Shown here: one piece after another, positions 7,660 through 15,743 of the stretch
Layout: each line of letters begins with the position of its first letter
Position numbering within the stretch: position 1 is the stretch's first letter
Origin: a virus
Reading direction: 5' to 3' (one strand)
Length of the DNA: 63,523 bases
Virus record (IMG/VR): IMGVR_UViG_3300021170_000002
Span: 1-63,523 of that record
Notes under the pieces: generated by a model
What the model saw: only the letters and a program-made list of their open reading frames with translations
Database searches by the model: none
Told to the model about the DNA's origin: nothing
Made by a program: the position numbers and the translations under genes

Positions 7660-8282
7660 CTCTCGCCGAAGCGCTGCTCACCACGATCCAGCGGTCAGGA
7701 GCCGAAGCGGTCGATTTCTACGCCTACGCTGACTTGCTCGAGGAAGAGGGCGATGAGGTTGTTGCGGCAGCGGTCAGGAACTGCGCGGATGTCGGCGCGC
7801 AGTTCTGGCACTGGAACGACGTAGAGTTCGAGGTCGAGTTGGAACTCGGCAAGTGGATGGCTCACGGCAAGGATCTGCTCGTGGCCTTCCCTGCCATCAA
7901 CCACGTCAGACTGACGGATAGATGGCCGCTGTACGAAGAATGGCAAGACGGGGACGAGACGGGGCATCGGTTCGTCTTGTTTAGTGAATCCGCTGCTAAC
8001 GTTACACCCGAGTATCTGTCGCGTCACGGACTACCGACGTCCGTCTTCAAGTCCATGCGATACCTGTGCAGTTCGCCTGGGGTACTCCCGTGCAACTACC
8101 AGAGCGGCAGAATGTGTAACTTCCTCGAGAAGAGGCACGCCCTCGCCGCGTTGTCCGCCGCGCTGATACTCGCCGTCACCATGCCGCTGCCGGCGGGGTG
8201 GCACCCTGCCGGCACCCTTCCGCCACTCGAAGCCATCGCAGGGGACCAGGCTGACTTCACCCCCACCGCGCCGGTACAATGA
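7656..8282 (+). CDS. TIGR02996-like repeat-companion protein
   Basis: 208 residues. Residues 1-41 (LLTTIQRSG ... FYAYADLLEEEGDEVVAAAV) match the planctomycete repeat-companion pattern, in which an acidic lead is followed by [VI]YADWLEE and a helical R/A stretch. The C-terminal third holds a hydrophobic stretch (ALAALSAALILAVTMPLPAG) that may be membrane-inserted. The role of this domain is not established; in Gemmata it occurs in many proteins. Start overlaps the previous stop. Confidence 0.6.
   Translation: MTLAEALLTTIQRSGAEAVDFYAYADLLEEEGDEVVAAAVRNCADVGAQFWHWNDVEFEVELELGKWMAHGKDLLVAFPAINHVRLTDRWPLYEEWQDGDETGHRFVLFSESAANVTPEYLSRHGLPTSVFKSMRYLCSSPGVLPCNYQSGRMCNFLEKRHALAALSAALILAVTMPLPAGWHPAGTLPPLEAIAGDQADFTPTAPVQ
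8251..8280 (+). promoter_or_regulatory. Candidate promoter
   Basis: CTGACT at 8251-8256, an 18-base spacer and TACAAT at 8275-8280 lie inside the end of the preceding gene and just before the gene at 8312. The -35 is weak; the -10 equals that of the HNH and terS promoters. Confidence 0.45.
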
Positions 8283-8311
8283 GACACAGCCAAACACCCG
8301 GAGTCCATCTC

Positions 8312-8650
8312 ATGTCCTGGCAACCAGCCAACGCCGAGCAATACTCGAAGTTCCGCCGCCCCGACGACTGCCGGCAGTGCGGCCAGCCCCTCATCGAGCG
8401 CGGTGGGGTGGTCTGCTGCTCCGTCTGCGGCCTGCCCGTGGAGCAGATGCACTCTCCCGAGCAGCAAGTGAGAAACGTGCAGGATCGCACCACGATCACG
8501 CAGGAAGGGTCGAGAGAGGTTCAGCCTCCCAGTGAGCCTGAGACGGCCATCGTCGATTCTGTAACCTCTCAGGAGCCTCGGAAGCCACACAAGAGGAAAC
8601 CGCGTCAGGAGGACGACTACACCACCTTGACCGAACTGACGGAGGGATGA
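8312..8650 (+). CDS. Zinc-ribbon protein
   Basis: 112 residues from the ATG at 8312, which has GGAG eight bases upstream (an ATG at 8279 lies on the -10 box and is unlikely). CRQCGQPLIERGGVVCCSVCG near residues 20-40 is a two-knuckle zinc ribbon. The C-terminal half is polar and probably disordered, with a basic patch (KPHKRKPRQ). No specific function can be given. Confidence 0.65.
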   Translation: MSWQPANAEQYSKFRRPDDCRQCGQPLIERGGVVCCSVCGLPVEQMHSPEQQVRNVQDRTTITQEGSREVQPPSEPETAIVDSVTSQEPRKPHKRKPRQEDDYTTLTELTEG

Positions 8651-8653
8651 CCC

Positions 8654-9100
8654 ATGCCCGCCGCCACCGCCGCACAGATCCACACCGCCCTCTCGGCGCT
8701 CCTGAAGATCGCCGACGAGACGACGATGGCGTCCTACTGGAACAGCATCTGCGCCGCCGCCGCGACGTTCGCACAGCAGGAAGTCCAGGGCCGCTTGTAC
8801 CGCCGTGGTCTGGCGATGGCGGACATTGCCAACTTCGATCGCCTGTACGAGGTGACGCTCGACCTGGGGTTGTGGAAGAGCGTCATGATGGGAGGGTTGT
8901 ACGCCCAGTTCGATCCCTCCGCGATGAAGGCTCTGGACCGGAGAGAGGATCTCGATACGATGCTGTTGTTCGTCAACGGCGTCTGGACGCAACCGCACGT
9001 CGGGCCGCATCTGGCCAGCACCGGGCCACTGATGCAGGGGTACGGCCAGTTCACGTACAACCCCGACGGCGACGACGTGGATCAGGGAATTCCGTGGTAG
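8654..9100 (+). CDS. Possible head-tail adaptor
   Basis: 148 residues, mainly helical (AAATFAQQEVQGRLYRRGLA, then a di-acidic/arginine helix around KALDRREDLD). Length and helical pattern are reminiscent of gp36/DUF1320-type adaptor proteins that close the portal, and it is followed at 10495 by another connector-sized gene. Recognition is weak and rests partly on position between head and tail modules. Confidence 0.45.
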   Translation: MPAATAAQIHTALSALLKIADETTMASYWNSICAAAATFAQQEVQGRLYRRGLAMADIANFDRLYEVTLDLGLWKSVMMGGLYAQFDPSAMKALDRREDLDTMLLFVNGVWTQPHVGPHLASTGPLMQGYGQFTYNPDGDDVDQGIPW

Positions 9101-9121
9101 GGGCGAACCGGAGAGAAAGAG

Positions 9122-9550
9122 ATGCTGGAAGTCAACGAGGCGCTCGCGATCACGCTCGAAACCATCGAAGAACTGAAGCAGGCTGGCGTGAGCGTCACTA
9201 CCAAAGTGCCCAGGTCGGTAGAGAAGGCTGGTGCCTTCCTTGCCGATCTGATTGCACGGTACGCACCGCCAGAGAGACTCTCGGTCGAGAAGTGGTTGCA
9301 CGTCACGTTCACCATCCGCAATCATCACGAGGCCGATCTGGTTTTCGAGGCCGCGAAGGGATTGTCGTGGCGCGGCATCCGCTTCGACTCAGGCGGCTTC
9401 AGCGGCTATCGAGACTGGGAACTGGACTGGTCGTTCCGCTGCGTCGAAGGGCCGGACAGCGATGCCGAGGCGAGCATGGAAGTCGTCGAAGACCTCATCA
9501 GGTCGCAGGGTCTGGGAAAAGTCGATGATGCTCCTTCTGGAGAGGAGTGA
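9122..9550 (+). CDS. Unknown protein
   Basis: 142 residues with a helical N-terminus and an alpha/beta C-terminal part containing a motif common in small phage accessory proteins (GIRFDSGGFSGYRDWELDWS, residues 84-103). GAGAAAGAG precedes the ATG. Function unknown. Confidence 0.65.
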   Translation: MLEVNEALAITLETIEELKQAGVSVTTKVPRSVEKAGAFLADLIARYAPPERLSVEKWLHVTFTIRNHHEADLVFEAAKGLSWRGIRFDSGGFSGYRDWELDWSFRCVEGPDSDAEASMEVVEDLIRSQGLGKVDDAPSGEE

Positions 9551-9572
9551 TTCTATACCTTTGGGTGAAATC

Positions 9573-9794
9573 ATGCCGCACGACATGCACGGTGAAGAGT
9601 TGAAGCCCGGTGACGAGGTCATCCTGCGCTGCAAGGTGGCGAGTCTGAGTTTGGGCGAGGACGACTGCAACGTGGATCTGGAGACGGTCCATCCCTGCTA
9701 CCCGGCCTCGTTCAAGAACCACTTCTTCGTCAACAGCAAGCAGGTCGAGAAGGTCGGTGTCGAGAATGGCCCTGACGAGGGCAACTCCCCTTGA
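9573..9794 (+). CDS. Unknown small SH3-like protein
   Basis: 73 residues from the ATG at 9573. ELKPGDEVILRCKVASLSLG near residues 9-28 is a G-D-x-V beta-barrel entry motif like those in the structural polyprotein. The start is uncertain because the frame stays open further upstream. Its stop overlaps the TTG start of the next gene. Confidence 0.5.
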   Translation: MPHDMHGEELKPGDEVILRCKVASLSLGEDDCNVDLETVHPCYPASFKNHFFVNSKQVEKVGVENGPDEGNSP

Positions 9795-10498
9795 ATGACG
9801 GCGAGGCGATTCTGGAGGCCATCAAGGCAGATCCCGCCGAGGATCTGCACAGGCTCATCTACGCCGATTGGCTCGAGGAGAACGACCACCCCGAGCGCGC
9901 CAGTTTCATCCGCCATCAGATCGCGGCGGCGAGGACTGGACAGGTCGATTGTCAGGAGAAACGGTGGTTCTCTGGATCGACTCCACCAGGGTATCTCGTC
10001 CGCTGCGGCGAGTGTGCATTCTGCCGCCCGATGATTGCCGCACAGACCATTCACAAGACACGTGGCCTGGAACTAATCGGCGACCTTCCATTCTCCTGTG
10101 CGCACGTCGCCAAGCATCCGTCTCTCGAAAAGGAGGAGGCACCAAACTGGTTCGTGCTGTACCTCTGGCGCGGCTTCGTCACTCACGTCACCTGCCCGAT
10201 GCATCATTGGCTCGATCACGGCGCGAGGTTGTGCGAACTGCACCCGGTCGAGAAGGTGGTGCCGTGCGACAGATTCCCACGCGAAGACTCACGCGATTTG
10301 TTCGGCTGGTGGAACGAGTCCATAAGCCAACACGACGATGAGTACGACGAGATCCCCGAGGAAGTCTGGAGGCTTCTCGACGGCGACAAGGAATTTCACA
10401 AAGGCTGGGTCTTCTTCGACTCCAGGCAGAAAGCCATCGACGCGCTCTCAGCGGCCCTGATCGAGTACGCCCGGCGACCGCAGGAGGCCACCCCATGA
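9791..10498 (+). CDS. TIGR02996 repeat-companion domain protein
   Basis: 235 residues, TTG start overlapping the previous stop. The N-terminal 45 residues (EAILEAIKADPAED, RLIYADWLEENDHPERASFI) fit the TIGR02996 domain closely. The rest has paired cysteines (CGECAFC near residues 75-81), conserved-looking tryptophans and histidines, and no recognised fold. Proteins opening this way are abundant in Gemmata-type planctomycetes, so this is strong host evidence. Molecular role unknown. Confidence 0.75.
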   Translation: MNDGEAILEAIKADPAEDLHRLIYADWLEENDHPERASFIRHQIAAARTGQVDCQEKRWFSGSTPPGYLVRCGECAFCRPMIAAQTIHKTRGLELIGDLPFSCAHVAKHPSLEKEEAPNWFVLYLWRGFVTHVTCPMHHWLDHGARLCELHPVEKVVPCDRFPREDSRDLFGWWNESISQHDDEYDEIPEEVWRLLDGDKEFHKGWVFFDSRQKAIDALSAALIEYARRPQEATP

Positions 10499-10971
10499 GC
10501 AGCCTCTACCAGACCATCCTGACCGCCATCCAGGCGAAGATCGGCCCGGTCGTAACTCCCCCATCAGCCGGGACGTGGAACGTCTACCTCTGTGCCGCAC
10601 CGAAACTCACCATGCAGCACGCCCTACCCGCGTGCCTGATCTCACCGCCCCGCGACCTTGCCGAGAAGATCAAGCGGCTGAACTTCAAGAACAGCCTGAC
10701 CAGCATCGAGCATCTGGTGTTCCTCGGCACCTTCGTGGACATGCAGGCTCAAGATCCCACGCAACTCTTCCGCCGTCTGAGCGTGCGCGAACTCATCCGC
10801 CTGAACCTGTGGGAGCCGCGTTCGCTGGGCATCGGCGTCGATTACGACGTCGAGTACGACCCCGAAGGCGTCGGGGGCGAACCGCCCGACAACCCCAACG
10901 CGATCGGCACCTGGCAGGCTTTTAAATACGTCGTGACCGCACCGAGGAGCGTTGCCACCAACGAGGGTTGA
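10495..10971 (+). CDS. Possible neck/tail completion protein
   Basis: 158 residues, start overlapping the previous stop. It begins with a short helix (SLYQTILTAIQAKIG), then beta strands and FRRLSVRELIRLNLWEP. Size and placement just before the second decoration gene and the tail genes resemble tail completion proteins. No firm family match. Confidence 0.45.
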   Translation: MSSLYQTILTAIQAKIGPVVTPPSAGTWNVYLCAAPKLTMQHALPACLISPPRDLAEKIKRLNFKNSLTSIEHLVFLGTFVDMQAQDPTQLFRRLSVRELIRLNLWEPRSLGIGVDYDVEYDPEGVGGEPPDNPNAIGTWQAFKYVVTAPRSVATNEG

Positions 10972-11014
10972 CGCTACACTCGACTACAGAAATCCAATTC
11001 ACCAACCCCCGCGT

Positions 11015-11028
11015 GAGAAAGGCGCGCT
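11015..11028 (+). promoter_or_regulatory. Leader motif shared by the two decoration genes, copy 2
   Basis: GAGAAAGGCGCGCT, identical to 1908-1921 and again preceded by CCGCG. The ATG at 11047 follows 19 bases later with GGAGG between. Confidence 0.4.
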
Positions 11029-11046
11029 CCGGTCGGAGGATGAGTC

Positions 11047-12513
11047 ATGAGCGTCGGCTCCTACGTCGCGTATCCTCCCCTGACCACCTATCGCGGCCTC
11101 AACCACGCCACCGGAGTCGCCACCGCTCTTGGCGATCTGCTCTACGTCAGCGATCCCGTCAACGGCCTCGTCTCCCCCGCCAGTCAGCTCGTCGATCAGG
11201 GCAACGCCGCACAGACCCAGCGCCTGTTCGCCAGTCTCTTCGCGGGAGTCGCCAACAGCACGCAAGGCGTCTCAGATGCCACGGCACGGCCGGCGAGCGT
11301 CCTGACCGATCAGATTTTCGACGCCTTCCCCTGTGTCAACTCGACCTTTCAGGTGGGCGACTTCGTCGCGCCGTCCTACAGCGCCGGCATCCTCAACACG
11401 CAATTGCTGGTGCGCGTGACGGATGCGAGTCTCGCCATCGGCGAGGTGTTGAGTGCCGCTGCGGTCGCCACGACCACGGTGCGCGTGCAGTTCACGAGTC
11501 GCACGCTCGACGGCCTCACCAGTAGCGCGCTGATGAACGCGACCGTCACCGCTCCCCCTGCCGCCGCTCTGACGGCCACCGGCGGGACGATGACCTACAC
11601 CGGTGGCGATGGCTGCTACAGCAGCACCAGCACGGCCAGCGCCGGCGGCCCCGTGGTCATCCGGGGCGGCTTTGGCGGTGCGACCACGACGGGCACGGCC
11701 GGGGCTTCGGGCACGACCACCATCGGCGGCGCGGCAGGCGTCAACGCCACCACGGGCACTCCGGGCGCGGGGGCGGCCACCATCGTCCAGGGCGGCGCGG
11801 GCGGTACGGCCACGGGCGCGAACGCGGGCGGCGCGGGTGGAGCGGTGACGATCACGGGCGGCTTCGGCGGCAACAAGACCACCACGGCGGCGGCCGCCGG
11901 CGGCGCGGGTGGCGTCATCACGATCACCGGAGGCGACGGCGGCGACACGGCCTCATCCGGATCGGACGCAGGTGGTGCTGGTGCGACCGTCACCATCCAG
12001 GGCGGCGAGGGCGGAGACGCCAGTGCTGGCACGGGCAACGGCGGCGCTGGCGGGAACATAAACCTCGTGCCGGGCCTGGGCGGCACGACCACGGGCGGAG
12101 CCGCCGGCGTTCCGGGTGAAGTGCAGATCAACAGCGCCGCTGGGTTGTTCCAGGCGGTCTACGCTCAGGGACCGGGGACGGTGCCGACGACCAGCACGTC
12201 CTACGTCTTCTTCATGGCCGACCGCGCCTATAGAATCAAGAACGTCTCCTGCATCGCCGCCACGGCCGGCGGTGCAGCCTCGACGGTGACGGTGACGAAG
12301 GACACCGGCACCAACGCCCCTGGCGGCGGAACGGCCGTGATCACCGCTCCGATGGCGCTGTCGGGTACGGCCAACACGAGGGTCGTGGGAACGCTGACCG
12401 GCACGCTGGCGACTCTGGCGCTGGCGGCGGGGGACAGACTCTCGACGACGTGGGCGGGGACGATCTCGCCTCTGGCTGGTGCCGTGGTGGTCTGCAATTT
12501 GGTCCCGATCTGA
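11047..12513 (+). CDS. Second decoration/fibre protein with glycine-rich repeats
   Basis: 488 residues with the same three-part plan as the gene at 1947. Residues 1-180 form a decoration-type domain, residues about 185-355 are glycine-rich repeats (GGAGGAVTITGGFGGN type), and the last 110 residues form the same beta-rich tail domain (SYVFFMADRAYRIKNVS ... LAAGDRLSTTWAG). The C-terminal domains of the two proteins align throughout, whereas the N-terminal domains differ. Two such proteins could occupy different sites on the virion or form hetero-oligomeric fibres. Confidence 0.65.
   Translation: MSVGSYVAYPPLTTYRGLNHATGVATALGDLLYVSDPVNGLVSPASQLVDQGNAAQTQRLFASLFAGVANSTQGVSDATARPASVLTDQIFDAFPCVNSTFQVGDFVAPSYSAGILNTQLLVRVTDASLAIGEVLSAAAVATTTVRVQFTSRTLDGLTSSALMNATVTAPPAAALTATGGTMTYTGGDGCYSSTSTASAGGPVVIRGGFGGATTTGTAGASGTTTIGGAAGVNATTGTPGAGAATIVQGGAGGTATGANAGGAGGAVTITGGFGGNKTTTAAAAGGAGGVITITGGDGGDTASSGSDAGGAGATVTIQGGEGGDASAGTGNGGAGGNINLVPGLGGTTTGGAAGVPGEVQINSAAGLFQAVYAQGPGTVPTTSTSYVFFMADRAYRIKNVSCIAATAGGAASTVTVTKDTGTNAPGGGTAVITAPMALSGTANTRVVGTLTGTLATLALAAGDRLSTTWAGTISPLAGAVVVCNLVPI
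11580..12120 (+). repeat. Glycine-rich coding repeats, second gene
   Basis: About ten imperfect units encoding VTITGGxGGxxxxGG. Same character as 2598-3366; the units are not identical at the DNA level. Confidence 0.8.
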
Positions 12514-12532
12514 GTCTCGAAAGGAGAGACGA

Positions 12533-12982
12533 ATGAGCGAACCTCTGTTCTCGGTTGGTGACGTGGTGCAGTTGAAATCTGGCGGGCCGGACATGACGGT
12601 TACGGGCATCTGTCAGGAACCCTGCGGTTGGAGCGTCGATTGCCAGTGGTACGACAAGTATTACCCCTCGCACTTTCCCACGGGATGCCTTGCGGAGTCG
12701 TCTCTGGTGCTGAGACTGCCTTTCGTGGGTGAAACTGGCCCGAGCGAGGCGAGTGGCGGCGAATCCCCGCCGCACAACCGCGTGAAGGAACTGCACGCCG
12801 GCCACAGGGTCTACGAGAAGCCACAACCGCCCGAAGGCATGGACTTCCGCGACGTACCCGGCATCATCACCACCCCTCTGAAGTGCTACCTCACCGAGGA
12901 ACAGCGCGTCGAGGTGAAGCAGATCCTGCTCGAGGAACTCGCTCGGCACGGCATCAGTTTCGGCAGTGGAGGTGGCCCGTGA
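12533..12982 (+). CDS. YodC-like (DUF2158) domain protein
   Basis: 149 residues from the ATG at 12533 (AAGGAGAG upstream). FSVGDVVQLKSGGPDMTVTG followed by CQWYDKYY is the hallmark of the YodC/DUF2158 fold, a small beta-barrel. A C-terminal part of about 85 residues ends with a helix (TEEQRVEVKQILLEELARHG). Function of the domain is unknown; an accessory gene among late genes. Confidence 0.75.
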   Translation: MSEPLFSVGDVVQLKSGGPDMTVTGICQEPCGWSVDCQWYDKYYPSHFPTGCLAESSLVLRLPFVGETGPSEASGGESPPHNRVKELHAGHRVYEKPQPPEGMDFRDVPGIITTPLKCYLTEEQRVEVKQILLEELARHGISFGSGGGP

Positions 12983-13239
12983 GCATGCAAACGCTGAGTT
13001 GGAAGGGCGGCAACGTCACCCTGTCCACGGGCGAGGCTCCTCTTCTGGACGAGAAGACCGGCACCTACGGGGAGCATGGCGACGTGGTCTTCCTCATCGG
13101 TGGTCTGGATGGTCATGAAGTCCTGCGCCTTTGCGGAGATGGCCGCATCCTCGTCAACGGCGAGCAGGTCGAAGAAGACAGGGATCTGGTCGAAGGATTC
13201 CGCACCTTCCTTCGAGCGGCGGGGATAGCACTACCATGA
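12979..13239 (+). CDS. Small unknown phage protein
   Basis: 86 residues with a GTG start overlapping the previous stop and a GGAGGTGG site upstream; an ATG at 12985 is an alternative. The C-terminal motif EVLRLCGDGRILVNGEQVEE followed by a helix is a pattern I have seen in many small phage and bacterial accessory proteins. No function known. Confidence 0.65.
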   Translation: MSMQTLSWKGGNVTLSTGEAPLLDEKTGTYGEHGDVVFLIGGLDGHEVLRLCGDGRILVNGEQVEEDRDLVEGFRTFLRAAGIALP

Positions 13240-13442
13240 GCGACCTCGAACTCGCCAGCAACGACGAACTCATCCACGAACTGCTGAAGCGCAGCACGTT
13301 CCGGGGCGTCGTCATCATGCAGCGCGAGAACTTCCGGGGGCCGGACAGTCACGAGTGGCGCTGGGCGGCGCGGAACTGCGACGTGATGATGGTACTGCGC
13401 GACATGATCGACAAGTTGCCCGGTGAGTTCTCCCAGGAGTAA
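13236..13442 (+). CDS. Small unknown phage protein
   Basis: 68 residues, ATGA overlap with the previous gene. SNDELIHELLKRSTFRGVVI at the N-terminus matches a recurrent small phage protein type with an LI-x-EL-x-x-RT-TF-x-GVV signature. Function unknown. Confidence 0.65.
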   Translation: MSDLELASNDELIHELLKRSTFRGVVIMQRENFRGPDSHEWRWAARNCDVMMVLRDMIDKLPGEFSQE

Positions 13443-13447
13443 TTCCG

Positions 13448-13852
13448 ATGGCGTTCTTCTCGGGCAAGCAAGGTTTCGTCTTGATGGCCGACGCTGTCAA
13501 CAGCGACCGGGGGATCGCCTGGGCGTTCTCCAAGTGGGAATGCAACGAGCGCACCAAGATTCTCCCCCGCAACAACTTCAAGAGCCTGGGCTTCGATCAG
13601 AACCTCGACGGTTTCACGGGCGCTGACGTGAAGCTCTCCGGTCCCTACGACACCTTCAACCCGATGTTCGTGCAGAGCGGTCAGGTCTACGCCGTGGCAC
13701 TGGGCATCGAGCCAACGGGGCCGACGCTCTTCTACCTCTTCTTCCGCGTCGAGAAGATCGAGATACAGAACGACGCCGAGGATGGGCCGATGTGGGTCGT
13801 CAGCGGCCCCTCTAACGGCATCTTCGACTCGCACGTTCCACAGGCAAGGTAA
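13448..13852 (+). CDS. Probable major tail (tube) protein
   Basis: 134 residues, beta-rich (GKQGFVLMADAVNSDRGIAW, VYAVALGIEPTGPTLFYLFF). It lies directly before the overlapping tail-assembly chaperone pair and the tape measure, which is the normal place of the tube protein in siphophages. The sequence alone is not diagnostic and the protein is short for a tube subunit. Confidence 0.5.
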   Translation: MAFFSGKQGFVLMADAVNSDRGIAWAFSKWECNERTKILPRNNFKSLGFDQNLDGFTGADVKLSGPYDTFNPMFVQSGQVYAVALGIEPTGPTLFYLFFRVEKIEIQNDAEDGPMWVVSGPSNGIFDSHVPQAR

Positions 13853-13855
13853 TTC

Positions 13856-14419
13856 ATGACCGCGACCGCCTCGACGATCCTGGGAAACGGTTCCGCTCCG
13901 CGCGAGATCACGCACGCGGGAAAGACCTATCGCGTCGGCAAGTTGACGCAGAAGGGCATGAGTGCGTTCTCCGACTGGCTCATCGACCGCGCCCGGCAGC
14001 GCGTCGTGGCCTTCTGCGGTGACGATCAGGTTCAGATGGCGAAGATGCTCGCGGAGCTTCGCGAAGACGCTCTGTCGGGCGTCTACGAGTTCCTCGAGCC
14101 GGTGGTTGCTGGCCGGCCCAAGCACATTCCCGAGACGCGCGTGATCGACGGCAAGGAAGTGTTGGGCCACAAGGTCGTCATCGAGGGGGGCGCTCTGAAC
14201 ACGCACCACGGCCGCATCCATCTGGCCGCGATCCTGTGCGGCTGCAACGACGACGAGGCGCTGTCCCTGCTGATCACCCATCCAGCCGAGATGAATCACC
14301 TGCTCGAGTTGGCCCTCGCCGAGAGTTTCCCCGAGACGAAGAGGGATCTGTGGGAGCCAGACGACCCAAACGCACCGGGGGCCAAAGCGCCCCAGCAGCC
14401 ACCCGAAAAGACCGCCTGA
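13856..14419 (+). CDS. Tail assembly chaperone (gpG-like)
   Basis: 187 residues, acidic and helical, with a Pro/Ala/Lys-rich end (GAKAPQQPPEKTA). The second frame overlaps its 3' end in the -1 phase, and the tape measure gene follows. This is the classic lambda G/GT layout. It would bind the tape measure during tail assembly. Confidence 0.7.
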   Translation: MTATASTILGNGSAPREITHAGKTYRVGKLTQKGMSAFSDWLIDRARQRVVAFCGDDQVQMAKMLAELREDALSGVYEFLEPVVAGRPKHIPETRVIDGKEVLGHKVVIEGGALNTHHGRIHLAAILCGCNDDEALSLLITHPAEMNHLLELALAESFPETKRDLWEPDDPNAPGAKAPQQPPEKTA

Positions 14420-14727
14420 AAGCACGACTTGCTCGCGCCGCCGAGATGGTTCAGGAATTCCACCTGACGCTCGATGAGTACGGCGACCTCACGGAGCGGC
14501 AGATCGTCGAGACGTACTACCACCCGCGCGACGACAAGTCAGGGGCCATCAAGAGATCCGCTCCCGAGAGAGTGCCCCTGACGTGCGAGCAGCAGGTCGC
14601 GCAGTACCTCCAGATCGCCGCGATGATGAACCAGCGCAAACCGGGTGCATTCCCTGACGCCGTGGTCGCGGCCAAGGTAGCCGAGATCCGCGCGTCCTAC
14701 GCGAAGACAACGGGAGACAAGGCGTGA
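14408..14727 (+). CDS. Tail chaperone -1 frameshift extension (gpT part of GT-like fusion)
   Basis: The -1 frame is open through the end of the upstream chaperone and encodes a basic helix (KDRLKARLARAAEM) and LTERQIVETYYHPRDDKSGA. The last overlap contains GAAAAG at 14405-14410, where AAG could re-pair with AAA in the -1 phase. The classic X-XXY-YYZ heptamer is not clear, so a separate start such as the ATG at 14446 cannot be excluded. If shifted, the product is a roughly 290-residue fusion. Confidence 0.6.
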
Positions 14728-15740
14728 ACCCGCTGGCACTGCTCTTGCAATCTCTTGGTCCGGTCGGCGTGGCGATGGGTGGCATCACCAGCGTCGTCAC
14801 CGAGGCCACGGCCGCGTTCGGGGCGCTGGGGTACACCATATCGTCCTTCGTGGGAGCGTTCGCTCCTGGGGCCGTTCTTGCCTTTCAGCAGAGCCTCTAC
14901 GACTTCAGCGCCGTCATCGGCTCGGCTCTGTTACCAGTCCTCAACGTCATGACGACCATCGTGCGCGGCGCAGCCGATGCGATCCTGCCTCTGATGACCT
15001 CACTGGCTCCCATCCTCGACCGCATAGCGGAAATCTTCAAGGGGCCGCTGATGGCCGGCGTGCGGCAGGCCGTCATGGTCTTCACGAACCTGCTGCCCAT
15101 CGTCGATTACCTCGTCACCGTCATGGAGGGTTGGAGCAGCGTCATGCAGGCCGTGCAAGCCATTTTCAGCGGCTTCATGAACCTGATCACGTCATGGATC
15201 GGCTCCTTCGCTGGACCGATCAAGTCGGCCGCCGAGTTCTTCAGAACCGCACTACAGAACCTCGCTCGCAGCGCCATCCTCGCCGCCGCTTCTCTGGCGA
15301 AATTACTCGGGGCCGACAGCTTCATCAAGGGCATGATTACGGCGCTCGGCGGCCTCGACAAACCCGGCAGCGCGACGGGGTTGGGCGCGGCGAGAAACGC
15401 TCAGATAACCGACGCGACCAGTTTCGGCAGAACCGTGGCGATAGCCGCCGTGACGGCTGCGGGCACTCCAGCGGTGAGTAAGGAAGACGCCTGGCGCGAG
15501 TCCATCTTGCAGGATCTCGACGCCCTGATGAATGGCCGCGATAGCATCATGGACACGCTGGCGAAATCTCTCGCGGCCCAACTCAGCATCGTCACCGCCA
15601 TCGCGGAATTCCTCGGTTTGAAGGACAAGGTCAAGCACGTCGCACCGCAGCCAGGTCCGGCACCCAGGCGAGGCGGCTCGACGCCGCCTCGCAGGCAGCG
15701 AGACGCCGTCGATGACTGGCTTCCTCGTGAGGAGGGCTGA
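14724..15740 (+). CDS. Tail tape measure protein
   Basis: 338 residues. The first 200 are strongly hydrophobic helices with Ala/Gly/Leu runs (TSVVTEATAAFGALGYTISS, LPVLNVMTTIVRGAADAILP), as in tape measure proteins. The C-terminal end is a basic, Pro/Arg-rich tail. At about 1.5 angstrom per residue it would set a tail of about 50 nm, short for a siphovirus. ATG overlaps the chaperone stop. Confidence 0.75.
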   Translation: MNPLALLLQSLGPVGVAMGGITSVVTEATAAFGALGYTISSFVGAFAPGAVLAFQQSLYDFSAVIGSALLPVLNVMTTIVRGAADAILPLMTSLAPILDRIAEIFKGPLMAGVRQAVMVFTNLLPIVDYLVTVMEGWSSVMQAVQAIFSGFMNLITSWIGSFAGPIKSAAEFFRTALQNLARSAILAAASLAKLLGADSFIKGMITALGGLDKPGSATGLGAARNAQITDATSFGRTVAIAAVTAAGTPAVSKEDAWRESILQDLDALMNGRDSIMDTLAKSLAAQLSIVTAIAEFLGLKDKVKHVAPQPGPAPRRGGSTPPRRQRDAVDDWLPREEG

Positions 15741-15743
15741 ACC

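Noticed and set aside
8096-9328. 410-residue minus-strand frame
   Set aside because: Overlaps several plus-strand genes that have ribosome sites and stop-start overlaps; no recognisable domain.
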